A stretch of DNA of 64,000 nucleotides from Temnothorax longispinosus (Eukaryota; Arthropoda; Insecta; Hymenoptera; Formicidae): positions 20,665,395 to 20,729,394 of the forward strand of contig NC_092365.1 in the NCBI RefSeq assembly GCF_030848805.1. Direction: 5' to 3'. Under the pieces are notes generated by a model. That model saw nothing but the letters and a program-made list of their open reading frames with translations. It ran no database searches and was not told the DNA's origin. The translations under genes were made by a program, and so were the position numbers. This document shows, one piece after another, positions 48,172-62,183 of this stretch (positions are counted from its first letter, which is position 1; every line of letters starts with the position of its first letter).

Positions 48172-51100
48172 AGTTAGACTTATTGTTAGATATTGGGATC
48201 ACATCAGAAGATATGTTATGTACATTAGTTAAAATTTTTAAAGAATTGATGGCCAGAAAAATGTAAAATTAATCATGGATTGCATGGCATACGCATATAT
48301 ATACATGTATGTCACAGCCTCTTCGCAGGTAAGTCAAAGGCGATAATAGCCTCGGTTGTTGTTTGCACTCCTTCTGAAGGGGGAAAGGGCTTCCGTTTAG
48401 GGGCGGAATAAGTGCATCCTTAATTACCTTCTGGCTCGGACCGATAAAAGGATAATAGGCGCATCTTCCCTCTATTTCCGCCGGCCGGTTGCCACGCTCC
48501 CGTCTACGGATCCCAATTTTTTAATAGTCGTCATTACGAGCTTTCTCGATATAGACTCGGGCGCCGGAGATGTAATCCGTGGGCATCAAACTGGAACGCG
48601 TTCGCGTTCGGTATAATGCGGACAGGATGCTAATTTGATTATTAGTCGGATTGCGGCAGTTACGAATCGCAGAACTGCTAAATTGCGGCAATCACCGTTT
48701 CCCGACAGCGCGAGCTTTCTTATCGCGGGAAACACCGCGCATCGCAATTATACAAACGTTTATATATAAGAACAGAGTAAGTACATCTCGAATTCGAGTG
48801 GCACTCGGGGAAATGAGACGAGGGTATCGAAGCGTCGATCGAATTAATGTTTTTTATTCGTCCGTTCGATACGCGGGCGCGCGGGCATGAGAACTTAAGA
48901 ACGGAAATCGCAGAAACAATATTCTCGTTGGCGTGCAACAACGTCTACATGAATAAAATCTCTGTGTAATTGTAGATTAATGAGAAATAACACAATATAT
49001 ATGAAAATATTATGAATATTTCTATATGCTCATATATCCCAACGAGACTTTTTGCGGGCACGAAACGACGTAGGTGGGTACATAAAGTAGGTGGACTGCA
49101 CACTTATCCGCAACCCCGCACGAGCGTGGCGGCGCAGGCTCGTACTTACGTTAAATTACGGGTAGGCACGCGTGCAAGTACCATTAGTTTTCTCTCGTGC
49201 GTATGCCGCCATGACTGGGCAAGGCATCGGCGCGGCGTTTCATACTTTTATGCAAATACCATCGACTCAGAAGAGCGCCGCAATGACCGACGCGATAGCT
49301 GTGCGAAAAATCGCGAGTATACGACAGTCGCGCTCGCCGGCAAAAGTCCGATTACGCTCGTTAACGGCACGAATGGCGTTTTCCCAAGCTGTTCGAGTCA
49401 CACGGGAAGTATAATGACATTTGTATTTCTCTAGCTTTTTTTCACTTTTGTTTTAAGTCTCTGTATGAGACGAACTGATTCTTAAATATTTTAAGTCTTC
49501 ATCCACTGAACAGTATAATTTTACTTTTCTATCGAACGATATAGGTGTATTGATTCAATCGCGTATTTTTATCAAATATTCTGCAATTTAGCAATCACTT
49601 TGTTAAACGAAAATAGGCAAACCATAGAAATTCTTGAATTCTTCTTCCGACAACGAGAAAGTTAAAGGGCCAAAAATCCAAAAGTCTATATAGAAACGCA
49701 CGCACCGCGAATGTACTCTTGCAGAATGTGCATCCGCAGTTTCTCGCGAGTTTCGTGGCCTATCGATCTTCTCACGCTTTCTCCTCTTGCGGTCTAGGGA
49801 AGACGAGGGAGATATATGCCGGTAGCTGCGCGGGAGAAAGAAAGAAAGATAAAGGGAGATCGTAAAACCGCACCAGATAGACAGAGGAGGCCGATCGGTC
49901 GAGAGACAGGAGCGACGAGGAAGAGCACTCCACCGTCGTCGGCGTCAGTGGATGTAGAATCGAGGAGGGCGAGGCGGCGCGGCGAGGGAGAAGAATTGAA
50001 AGAAGTTATGAAAATAAGGCGAAGCCGGAAAGGGGCGTACGATATGCGCATGCGACGATCGACACGCAAGACAGGCGCTCTAATTTTAGATCTTGTCACT
50101 CTGACGCCAGCTGGCGTGTCCCTCCCCGCCTATTACACGCGTTTACGCACACACTAGCTGACGAGCGCAGCGCAAAGCACGCACCGCACCGCGCCGCGCC
50201 GAGCTGCTCGGCGCAGCGCGCTGCACATCCGACGTGACTGCACGTCACGATCATGCACCAGCCTCACGCACGGATGCGATGCGAAACGCGCGAGAGATGG
50301 ATGCTTACCCGGCTATTACGCGCGAGTCCACGATATCCTCGGCGAGCCGTACGAGAAACCGCATCGTGATCCCGCGATCATCTCCATATGTCTACCAGAC
50401 GTGCCTCCGTTTGGTTCCGACTGGTTCCGGAACCGGGAACGATCGTTTAACTTCTCGAAATTTTGAAGGGAGAAGATGAAAACTTACATCCTTGCTCGAT
50501 GCATTTTGTATGACTTTTGTAATGAAAAACTCTTGTATGAATTCTGATGATGTATTCAAAAATCGCGTATTACACTTCGATTGCGGATCATGAAACAACA
50601 CTTGTCGTGAAAGAGTCACAAGACAGACAGGGGTTAAGGCTTAAGGCAAGTGAGGGCAAGTGTATCGTTCCGTCCTTCGATTTAGACGAAGTAAACATTA
50701 ATCCGCCACAAGTCGTTTAAACGCTAATTGCAAATCAAACAAGGAACTTGACATCTTCGATGAAATAATTACGCGGTAACGGTAGAAGAGAAAATATAGG
50801 ATTTCCATCTATGTGAGACATTAAAATAATTACTATTATTACACATCACGCTGGCAGGCTGTTGCAATAAGAAGTCCCGGATTGATCTAAAAGTCTGCGC
50901 AATTTACCGGTATGCACGGTATTTTTCTTCCCTGTCGAGGAAGTGCGCGTGTCTATAATGATTGCCAGTTGAACACGCGGGTTTAACGTCATCCGTTTTG
51001 CCGTGAGAAGTGTCGTGATACAAGTATAATTCATTTCTATAAATCGCGCATTTCCTCGTCTTATCATAGCGACATGTTGGTAAACACGTACGTCCTAATT

Positions 51101-53832
51101 TGATATAATAATTAACATCTAAACATATAATGCGAAAATAAATTAAGATAATTGTAATTGATAACATACAGCTATACTATTTGTCCGATGTAACTGCCGA
51201 TTTACTTTACTGAAATTGATTATTATATTCAATCTTTTTTCTTTCTCTTTTCTTCTTAATTTTAATCACCTCACTCAATTTTGCTTAATTTCTTGTACAA
51301 ATAAAAATTTTCTGTTCCCGCGAAGCTTAATGTGTTCTTTATTACTTACTTAGAAAATGCACGGGTAGTCATTAAAAAAAAAAAGGATCTTGTAATTCAC
51401 GCCTTAACGCTTAACGCGTGCACCTGTCGCGAGTCCGGTCCCGGCTTGGCGGAGCGAGCTCAATCTTCCGTATCCGGGAAAGCGTGTCGAGCCGCGTGCA
51501 AAGTTCTTACGCAAATCGTAAACGGGCCGCGAGGAGAAAGACCGAATGAATGACAAAGAGGAAGACGAAGCGAGCGCGCCGAAGAAAAGGCCCGTAATTT
51601 CCGAGGTGGCATCGCGGTGGCGATGCACATCAGGCTGGGTCAGCTCGATCGCGATAAATTGCGCGGGCTGTGCAAAACGGGGGAGAGAAGCCGGGGCATC
51701 GTACTCCGCGGATGTATCTTGCACGAGCGCGGCGTGTATCTAACGGGCGCGCTGCGATGAGGGAACGGAGGGATGGATGATATCTTCGCGCTCTAGGGTT
51801 CCGTGGCAATCGCGAATGGAAAGAAGGCGCACTCATTGGACCTTCACTTCCTCTCATTGTTCTCTATCGTCTCCTTTCCTCCGCGCTGCCGCGAAGGCAG
51901 CTTTCTCAGCTCGCCTTAATTCGCCCGGCGTATTCAGAAAAGGTGAAGGAGGAGGAGGAAGAGGAGGTGGGACCTCGATGGTAACAGTGTAACATCCGAT
52001 TAGCTCATTATGCACAAAGATCGACGTTGATAAATTCGACGCTTCGGCCGCTCGAAATACGCGGTTGCGGGCAATTCCGCTAGTCGCTTCGCGTTACGCT
52101 ATCCAACACGCTTCCGACAGATATATTCCGTGAGATGAAACGATATCGATTATTTCTTGTAGCCTAGCGGTATCGTCGCTAACTACGAAGTGACACTAAT
52201 AATGAGCTTCCGGGGACACTAATAATATAATTGGTTTCCGTCAGAAGCACCCTAGGATATCGTTTTCATCAAGCGATCAACAAAATTCGCGCAATATTTT
52301 TTTTAATCGAAAGTAAAACGCTATTAAAGTTTAGTATGTGTTTTCAATGCAATTAACAATTTCCAATTATTATTTTAAATTTGATCAAAACTATACATGG
52401 TTCTTTCTAGCTGTACTGAAAATGATATACGAATTAATAAAAAAATTAGTGTTAAGCGTATTTTCACCTGCCTAGTATTTTTCACATGTATAAGTCAATT
52501 TTTTTGTCTGATGTTTTGCGAGGCATCCAAGTCATAATAATTAATGGACTGTTAAGTTTTTATTGAGGATAGCCCGTAAGAATAACAGGTGTATATATGC
52601 AAGTATGGTTGTTAACGATCCAAGGTTTTTCTGATATGACACCAGGTGCATATTCTCAGGTGGCAAAAACCAGGTGAATCAAGGCTACGCGTGAAAGTTC
52701 ACAAAACCAGATTGTTTAATTGTAAGCAATGACTATATTAATTTACGCTTTAATTCAACAATAGCTATAGGACCTTTTATTCGTATTCAAAAAGGATCCA
52801 AAATTAATCAAATTAGCTCCTTGCATTTTTTCGTTAGATGAGCAAATATCTCGTGCGCGTGTACGTGTGCTATAAAGATCAGCTATTTATTTTCGATCGA
52901 CAATATATTAGCGACGATCAGGAAATATATAGGGCAAAACGAGTTTCGTACGCATTCCTAGAAATCTTGGGAGAACAATCGACACGGCGCATCGATCCGC
53001 ACATTCTGAGGCCGTTCGGAGCCGCCCACCGCTTAGAAAGGTCGTAAAGAGAAAGAAAGAAAAAGAAAAGAAGCCCCTGCGTACGATACAATGTCCGATT
53101 ATCTCGCGATGCGAAGATCCCGCCGATAAATTCGCGAAGCATCAAGCGCCGGGCCGGGCGCTGCGCTGCCGAGAATACGCCGCAGCTGGTTATACGCGAG
53201 CAAATCGCCTCGTACGTAAGATCGCGATCTCTCGCCACCGCCTTAACGGTAACATCTGGCCGCGGTTTCGGCACTTAGCGTCAACCCGAGGACCGCAGAT
53301 ATTTCGATGATGCGTGTTTGTCGGTAGGCAGGCATTCATTCGGCAGGTGGTGACCTATCTGTCTGCCCGCAGGCCGGATGCGGAGGTGGAGAGATTCGAC
53401 GCTAGGAGATTCGGCCGTACACCGACGAGGCGATACGTCATCGTCGGGTTATCCTTTATCGGAAGGGAGTCAAATTACAGGTTTTCGGTCTTATTTTTAT
53501 GATTTCCTCGGATGGCCACGCGTGATAAAAATGACCGGCGGATAAGAAACGTGAAAGGTGTACAATCTTCGGTGAGTCTTCGGTCATATAGAAATTGTAA
53601 CCGTCATCACAATTGACCGGATACAAGCGTGCGAACAATGGGGAAGTTTCGTAATTCTGTAATGAAATTTGCTGGGGAGTGCTATGTGAAAAATTCTCAC
53701 AGTTATTGATCTGTTGCTTTTCACTTTTCGACGACATATTGTTTTGTTTATCTCTAAACTTGACAAATAGATAATAAGATCAATACTGTTTATGATCTGT
53801 AACATCCGGGGATTAGTCTTAATTTCTTACCG
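48172..53832. other. Intergenic with GC-rich patches, no gene seen
   Basis: GC-rich patches at about 49780-50460, 51400-51960 and 53100-53450 alternate with AT-rich DNA. The ORFs in the patches are Arg/Ser-rich and overlap on both strands. A cluster of CAGGTG motifs lies at 52465-52676. Confidence 0.5.
52465..52676. promoter_or_regulatory. Cluster of CAGGTG E-boxes
   Basis: Five copies of CAGGTG or its complement occur in 212 bp: 52465-52470 (as CACCTG), 52586-52591, 52643-52648, 52657-52662 and 52671-52676. Three of them fall within 34 bp. CAGGTG is the core site for Snail-type zinc fingers and for some bHLH dimers. A regulatory role is inference from clustering alone, and the target gene is unknown. 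Confidence 0.3.
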
Positions 53833-54063
53833 ATGCCATTCATTATTCACGTTGATCGTATGAAAGTTGTAACGCCGATTGTCATAGGGATTATCCTCGT
53901 GTTACTTCCTGGGATTATCTCTGAACGGGTAGTTTGTAACGAGAAAGACGCGATGAGACACTTGGCAATTAGCCATACTGAATCGTCTTCTCTCGCTATG
54001 CGAAGAAACATTCGGAATTTTAATAACTTCATAAATATGCTAAAGGAAGTCATTATTGGATAA
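53833..54063 (+). CDS. Small ORF with signal-peptide-like start (doubtful)
   Basis: A 76-codon ORF from ATG at 53833, or 67 codons from the ATG at 53860. From the second ATG it starts with MK and a strongly hydrophobic stretch of about 18 residues (VVTPIVIGIILVLLPGII), like a secretory signal. A hydrophilic part with one Cys follows, then an Arg-Arg pair and a short C-terminal segment ending in Gly just before the stop, which is a form seen in amidated peptides. I do not recognise it, and a chance ORF in AT-rich DNA is quite possible. AATAAA at about 54157 could serve as a poly(A) signal. Confidence 0.15.
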   Translation: MPFIIHVDRMKVVTPIVIGIILVLLPGIISERVVCNEKDAMRHLAISHTESSSLAMRRNIRNFNNFINMLKEVIIG

Positions 54064-56409
54064 TGCCTGACATTTGAAGCTAAAATTTTATTAATAATGT
54101 AGCAAGTTTACTGAACACATCGAACGCATATCGATTATTTTGCTGTTTTTTTTTAAATAAATATTACTATAATATTACAACGAATATGAAACTTCCGTGA
54201 AAAAATATACATCGCAATGTATATTTTTTTATCGGTAATATTATTTCGTCCTGCAAGATGGTTTTTTTCGCATAATAAAATTAGCGGAAAGGTATTAAAA
54301 AAAAAAGATGCCGCGGCAAATATATCTCTCTTAACAGGCGAGAGCACCTGATTATACCTGACCTAAGGTTTAAGTTTCATTTCTCCACAACCGCAGCATC
54401 TTTGATCCGCTATCAATGGATCTTCTATAAAACGTATCGTGACTACTGTAGAACGCTGTCGAGAAACTTGAGTACCTTGAAACGCATCTACCGGATCTGC
54501 GATGTATCATCTTTTTAACTCTTAAACTTTGGCGCGAATTTTCATAGCAATACCTATTAGCATATTACATATTTCAATTATTAAGTATTAAATTTATTTA
54601 TGTTAAAAGGAAAATTCTGTTTACCTTAACGTTTCCATATTCTATCATTTATCCTTGATACCGATACTTAACGATTAAAAATAAAAATTTTACAATGCTA
54701 CAGCTTTGCTAATTTATATTTTTTCTTGCTCTTAGGTACATATCGTTCATCGAATTACTCTGCAGCAAACATTATCTAATCGCAATTAATCGGATTAAAT
54801 TTTTATTATCACTGGTCGTGAATATTTTTAGTCCGTCCTGTTTATCGGCACTATTCGTCATGGTGCACGCAAGCTGCGCAATTGCATAAATAATCACGAT
54901 TGACGTATGTGATGCAGCCGTTAAGACATATTATTTAAAGCTGCATTTTTGTCTCGTGCGCGATGTTGACAAGCTAGATCAAAGAGTAAAAAAAAATTAT
55001 AAGTCAAAGCCAATTTAAACAATTTCACTTCTTCGACACAAATAATATTTGATTAATATTATCAAGTTAACATTTTACAAGACATATGGGAATATTGCGT
55101 GCGGGCAAACTTTCGTTAAACAGGTCACTACGACGCATAGATGCATATTAAAGATCGAGCAATATTACTTATAAACAGAAATGCAAATGCGAGATTGTCC
55201 GTGAGAGAAATTTTCGAAAATACGGCAAATAACTAAAGCAAAATTTATCATGTATAAAATATAGGAATTAGAAATATATAGAGTTCCCTCCCGAATTCTG
55301 TTGCGAATAGATAGCTTGAAGTTTAATTATACGATAGATCAAAGAGAATCACCGTTATAGAGAATCTCCGCACCGGCACACACACGTTGCACGCATCATC
55401 TTCGCCCAAAAAAGAATGCCGTTTATGGACGACGCGCGCTCAAACACGCGGCGTCGTTACGTAATAATACGTTCGGCCGCGATCAACAATTACGGGCTTG
55501 ACCAATTCGTAGATTAAACAGGCGATTCGATCGAATTGGCGAGTCAGTCGGGCGCGCGTATTACGTGCGGAACGGCCTTTCCGTTGCGCGAGAACGCATA
55601 CGGCGCGGCGCGGCGGCGGCACGCACCGGATACGCGGCGGAGGCGCCGCAATGAGAATTCATGAATTAAAGACTTGCTCGCTCGCTCGCGCGCCATGTGC
55701 CCCGAGGGCTAACTCGCGGTCTCAAGAATCCCGACGACGGTGTGGCCCACCTGTTTTGTCCACCCGCCCGACCCGTCTGCGCTCCTGTTGCGCCCCAGTT
55801 GGCACAGGTGTTCATTTAACTCGACTTCAGGTTTCTCTCCCGCCGTCTTCAGCCGTCTCTTTTTGTCTCCTGGCAGCGCGCGTCCTGTCTCTTCATTACA
55901 ATCGAAGCGCCACCGAGAGTGAGCGCGCGAGCGAGAAGGGGATAGAGAAATAGAGGACAGCAGAAAGAACGAGTTAAGAGGACCCGGGTGAAATTGATAG
56001 ATGGATAAAAAAAGAAAAGCAAGACAGATGGACAAACGAATGCATACATAAATGAAATACTACGTAACTACCGAAACGGATCAAACCACATGGGGCACCT
56101 GTCACCTTTGTAGTTTCTTTTCAATTTAAAATCAATTTTCAAAATGTCAGATATCATATTATATAACTGAGCATTATATAATTTTTTTAACATTTGTTTA
56201 AAGTGGAATATCTACGTTAAATTCATTAAAGATTTAATTGTTCTATCATATATATATGTTCTATTTATAAAGTTTAGTTCATAAAAAGTTCTTTATTTTC
56301 AGTCGACTAATTTGGGACATTCTATCTTTTCAATTTATTTGTAGTACACTGCGATTATTATCGATGAGTCTCACGCATGAAATACATATTCCACCTAATG
56401 AAACAACGA
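54064..56409. other. Intergenic, no gene seen
   Basis: AT-rich up to about 55370, then a GC-rich patch (about 55430-55930) with CpG-dense runs. The ORFs in the patch overlap on both strands and show no domain. Confidence 0.5.
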
Positions 56410-56638
56410 CGCACCGTAAATCCAAGAGTGTGTTATTTTCTAATACACGCATAAATATATAAAAATGACACATTTGACTGAAGCTCGTTTTACATGTTTT
56501 GTTGCGTGTTAAATAACACGTTCAATCGTATTAAATTAAAAGTTAATATGTCAACCGTGTTAAATGACGTGATTTAAAATGGCAAGAAATGTGTAAAAAG
56601 AGCTTCAGTTAAAATAACACACTTGGAGTTGCAGTGCG
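56410..56638. mobile_element. Terminal-inverted-repeat element (MITE-like)
   Basis: The left end (CGCACCGTAAATCCAAG at 56410) and the reversed right end (CGCACTGCAACTCCAAG) match. Both run on into a TGTGTTATTTT block and, further in, a related gaagctc / gagcttc block. Total about 229 bp without coding capacity. An internal palindrome, cgtgttaaataacacg, lies at about 56505-56520. Confidence 0.55.
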
Positions 56639-58500
56639 TATGTATACATCGAACAATCGGACATAACAATGATATTTGGGCATATGCGAATACGCGAGCG
56701 CGTAGATAAGAATAACGGACAGAACAGAGATGATACATTCTGATCCAAGTAAATGTCGTTCTACAAGAGCAAGGGATAAGTGCGTGTAACAGACGTTTAA
56801 TAATTAAATGCAATCAACCGACGACAGGATGTATGGCGCGAACTGATTCAGCATGGCCGCGTGGCTTTTTGCATGCCTACTCGTTTGCTTCAGTGTGTGT
56901 AATCTGGAGGTGTCCGACGCGGTTGAATAAGCTAATCGTATGATGGACACCGATCAGGAAACGCGATGGCGCGACCTTCGGTTTTCCATGCAGGATATTA
57001 TTTCCTTCGCGGAAATCACTGCGCAAACACGATCGAGTCACGAATGACACTCGCATCGGCGAAGTGTACACGATGTGGAGTCTCCGAACTCCATTATATT
57101 TCGCAAATCATAAGTTAGAAATAATATGACGACATAAATGAACAAAAACATTTTTTTACATTATCGTCATTTTCCTCAATAATTGTGATAGATGTGTTTT
57201 AATAAGACTTATGTGTTTTAATAGGACTAGCTACCCCTTCGTCTGTATTTCCCTACCATCAATACAGGCGACTCTATAGGCTCCTGTTTAAATTAACCGA
57301 TATTATTCCGTTAACGACGCGAATAGTTTGTTTGGACATACCGATGCATGGCCCTCGAAGAAAGGGAACCATGGGCGAGACATCGATCGCCACATTTACA
57401 AAAAGAATCAACAGCGGGTGGAATTGATCAGCTACCGTGTTCCTGCATCTGCTCCTCCTTAGTCAGCCTTTATTATAAGTTAGGAATACAAAAAGTTCCT
57501 TCACGCACATTAGTTCCGCGTATCCCATCTTCACGGTGCATATATTGACGAGCGATAACGATCCGATCCAGCCTCGTTTCAGAAAGCCTAACTATCCCTT
57601 TTATGTCCCATCGAAATATTTACCGAGAAAACTATTTCAACTATCTCGTGTATTTTTAAAACGCGAAGAAACCTTTGCGAAATTAGAGCTTGATTTATTT
57701 AAAAAATATTTGTTATATTAGAAAAATAAACCATGTTTTGCAGATGATTATAAATATCGAAATAGAAATGTCACACAGTAAAACAAGAGTAAATTAAAAT
57801 TAAAATGTATATTAAAGCGTAAAAGTTAATTGATACATCATAAATTTGAAGTGAAGGGCTTGTGAGACTTATATTTATTGAGAAATAAAAGAGAATAGAA
57901 TTATCGCCGTAATCTTATCTCTCTCTTTCTCTCTGTTTCCCTTTTTCACGGTACATGCATACGCGTCAAAAGAACATCGGAGGTCGCATTGCTGCGATCT
58001 TTGCATCTTTACGCACCCACGTGCACCTTCTTATCCTAAGCGGCGCAACGTGCGTAGCACGCACGATAGGACCGGCGAGGCATTATATTATGCGTGTTTA
58101 TATCTATATATCGAAAAGGGTTGCGCGCTCGCGGTACGGTGGAGAGGCCCGATAGATTCTTCACGATAAGCCGGTGGACTGGCCCACCAAATTCATATGC
58201 ATGAACCCTTATTATATGGTATTAGCTATGCGCACAGGTGGTTGCCTCGGCTAGATACGATACGGTCGTTCGTTTAATGTGTAACACACTGTCCTTAAAG
58301 TATACGAAGCCGCTAACGCTGACTGTAAGATGACTTCAGATGACTGCGTCACGTGCGTTATCATAAGCCGACGATACGTATACGAACTCGTTATAAGTTA
58401 TAAGTAGATGACTAAATGAGTAGCTTCGGCTTTTCGATTAACCACACGTGAAAAAACACCATGTAGAAATATTACAGAATATTATTTAAAAAGAAAAATC

Positions 58501-58622
58501 GTAACTAAACATTAGTTGTTTCAACAATTATAAAGTTGCACTAAAAAAAGTACGGTGCATTCATGTCAACCATCAAAATTTTTTAATCATAAATTAATTG
58601 ATTCAACTAACGTTTAGTTAAA
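58501..58622. repeat. Inverted repeat, possible MITE interior
   Basis: The arm taactaaacattagttg (58502 onward) pairs with the arm at 58598-58622, which contains caactaacgtttagtta, allowing few mismatches. The spacer is about 70 bp. The flanks are AT-rich and the outer ends are not resolved. Confidence 0.45.
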
Positions 58623-61600
58623 CTGACTAAAATGCTTAGCTGCACGTATCGGACTAAATATTTTTTCGGATTAACAAATTTTTTTTCTCAGTGTATAAGA
58701 AATTATATGTCATTTATAGGAATACGTATATAGCGAATAGAGGTGTTATAAAATACTATTTGCATAAAAATTATATTATGATGACTGCATATATTAGATC
58801 TCGATTAATTATCCGTTATCCGCGAAGTTGACGGAACATCTTGTAAGATGTATGACGAATGAGACTACCAATATAACATTAAGTTGCTAGTTGTGAATTT
58901 CATCGTCTAGAGTCGTTTCACGCGCGCGTCCGATACCACGCGGCGGTAATCGCCACAGCGGGCCTCGTTATAACGCGAACAAAAGGCGAAGAAAACGGCC
59001 GCGGCGAAGGAGCGGAAAAGCGTGCGATTACGTGCGATCAATACACGCGGCTAACGTTCTGCAGACCGCGTTTCTCGGGTTGAGCAATCGACTACGGCCG
59101 CGCCGTTGCGTTCCCATCCGGTCGCATCGACGCGATATTACGCGCGCTCGGGAGTTTCGAGTCCCGCCTCGTTTACGTGTGCATTACACGCGCGATGCAT
59201 TCACAGGTGTATCGAGGGAAAGCGACGTGAACGGTACGGCCGCGGCGGTGATGACGGCGCGCGGCGATGGCGGAGGGAGACGGACCTGTCGGGTCCTCAC
59301 CGACTTCTTCTCCCTTCTTTCTTCCTTTTTTTTGTCGGAATGAAAGCACCGTTGGCATCCCTTTGTCCCTCTCGTTCCGGTGGTCCGTGCGGTCTTTAAT
59401 TCTCGCGTGCACACCGCGCGCGTCTCAGGGTCACTCTTGGGAAGGAGGACGAAACGCGTACAGACAGACGAGCGAAAGAAGAAGGAACGCATCTACTTAT
59501 ACGTGACGATTCTCGTTTTCGTTTTCAGGAATTAGCATGCGTGAAATGCGATCGCGGTTTGAGAGCGGTCAGGGCGAGCGAGCATACCGCCGCTAAATGG
59601 CATCATTCAACAATCATTCATTTTTTCTCATGGTAAGATGTCTCTCTATTATAGTTTTCTATATAATTTAAATTTTATTTTAAGATTTTATTTTAGCAAA
59701 AATAATATTTTAGTGAGAGCTAAATTGTGCGTGGTTTAAGTTTTCGCCCTTCAAGTGTACTAATTTCTTTAAAAATCGATTCTACTTGCCGAATAAACAT
59801 ATCGTGCATCAAGAATTAAAAAAAAATTTTTTTAAATAAATTTCTTCCGCAACTTCTTTGAACAATTTAGAAATGATTATTTCAATTCCTAGCAAAAATT
59901 TTGATTAATTATCGTTTATTGCAAATAAATGTCAAATTTTTAAAATTATTTTATATCTGTATTTATAGACTAAGCTGTATATAAAATTTTATTAAAATAA
60001 AGTCTACTTAATTAATAGAAATCACGTAATTGGTTATTTTCTATTCAAACTTTAATTTGTGACGGGTTAATCACTAAAAAACTATAAACATCTCAATATT
60101 TTTGAGACACATCCTGTATTAAAATTGAACGACTTTCTTTCAGGTTCGCGATGAATATCAGATTGTCGTTCAATTATCGTTCCTGCTAAAGCAATCTGGA
60201 AAGAATGGCAAACAGCGGCCGGATTCGATCCCGTCCGGAAATACGCAGATTTCATTTACACGATAAGAACAACGTTAACGCGATATCTCGCCGGAGCGTT
60301 AGAAATCGCAATTTTCATAGGTCGGCGTTGAGAATGGGGAGACTTGGTTGCCAACCAATTAGCTGACTTTCACATGGGGGGCTGCATGCGAATGTAGCGA
60401 ATTCTCGCGCTAGGAGGAGGAGCGACGTCGCTGATACGCGTCCGATGTACTTAGAACACCGCCACGACGCCATTTACACGAGGCACGTAATTAGCCGCGC
60501 TCTCTTTACCCGCTCGAAATTACTTACAATGTAGCTACCGCGTAGAACTATCGGATGGATGATCAAGTGCCGCCATTTAGCGCGGTAACAATCCTTTTCC
60601 CTGCATTAAGCGAGCTCATTTCTGCGCGGAGGATGTGGCTAATAATAGTCCTCCGTTAAGAAAGGAGACCTTCCGCCTGACAAACGACTTAAATATAATT
60701 CCAGAATGGATTTTTTGCGACAGTGTGGGCACGTCATGTCACTCTTGGAATTACATCGCATTATGCGATAATTGTTCATAGCCATTGTTAAATGTCATCA
60801 CAACGTGTTTTAATGAAAGCTTATTCTGAACTGTAATTCGTGAATGTCGAGGCTACGTAAATATACATAAAAAAATACGAGGCCTTGGCACTCTTGGCAG
60901 CTATATCGTTTAACAACATGTCTGCTTATGGAAAATATGTCTACAGCGAACTCTCATTACAAGTAGTTATACATGTCGCATACACATGTCTTTATACAGT
61001 AAGTTTTAATCGTGAACTCAATAAAATATAAAAACTTAATCTCTCGATTATTTGTATATCTGTCCCCTTTAAACTTTATGATGGATAACTATATAGAAGT
61101 ATATCGTGCCATAAATAACTGTGGATTGAAGCTGAAAGAATAGTTTTGCTGAAATACTTAAAAATTTAGCTAGATACATATCTAAAAATAATTTTGTTGG
61201 ACTATCTGAAATAATTATATAGAATACGTACACCAGCTGGGTGCTAGCTTAAAAGCTGGATGTTAATATAAAAACTTTTTGCAGCATTATTATCATGCGT
61301 TTGAGTGTCTCTGCATAATTATTGATAGTTTGACCAAATTATTTTCAAATTTGTATGAAGCTAAATTTTTAGATACTTCAACAAAACCGTTTTTTTCTGC
61401 GTATATGTATATATATATATCCTTAATACTCTACAGATATTCCCGAAATCGTCGATTCATTAATCCCATTTTCCGGCAATTAATCCTCGTCTTATATCCC
61501 GTCTACATAATTCGCGCAACTATCAAAACATTTTCCATCATCGATCATCATTTCTGTGAGGCGTCGAGATGGCGAACCTCAATTTTCTCGTCTTTCATCT

Positions 61601-62152
61601 TCCAACAAAAGCGAAACCCGCGGAAACGTCAAGTAACTCCGCGGCGGTTATCGAATATCCCTTTATCCGCGCATATGCGTGAAATCAAAGCAAACGTTAT
61701 CGCTACGACCCCGACAAGTAACGAGAGTCAGAAAAGAAAGGAGAGAACAAGAGAAAGAGAGAGGCGAAAAGAGAGAAAGAGAGAGTCTCTCACGCGGCCA
61801 GCGTACGCAACGATCAGTGATAGCGTAGCCGCGTCTACGGCCGACCAATCGGTCGTACTATCGCCCCTCACTGGAACCAACTCCGCCTACGAAAGTCCAC
61901 TCCCATCCATAGCCGCTACCAGCCACGGACGAACGCCACGCCGCGGAGTACGCGACGGGGACCGACGAGTCCGCGGCGCGAGCAAGCGAGCAGCGTACCC
62001 AACGAGCCCCCAGCAAAATCAATAGACCAATGGCTACTGGAACGCGTGCGTAATTACCGCTCGTGACGGACATTGCCTCTCTCGCCGCTGCCGGTCCTCG
62101 ACGTCCACGTGGTGGGGAAAGGTCGCGCACCCTCTCCTCTCCTTCGATCTTA

Positions 62153-62183
62153 CCCCCTGGCCCCCTGCCCCCTGCCCCCTGCC
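62153..62183. repeat. CCCCCTG short tandem repeat
   Basis: About four imperfect copies of a 7-bp CCCCCTG unit, inside a GC-rich patch. Confidence 0.8.

Noticed and set aside
61279..62025. 248-codon ORF, the longest uninterrupted single-frame ORF outside the otopetrin genes
   Set aside because: It crosses AT-rich, purine-repeat and GC-rich segments with abrupt changes of composition and has no domain or motif, so a chance ORF is more likely.
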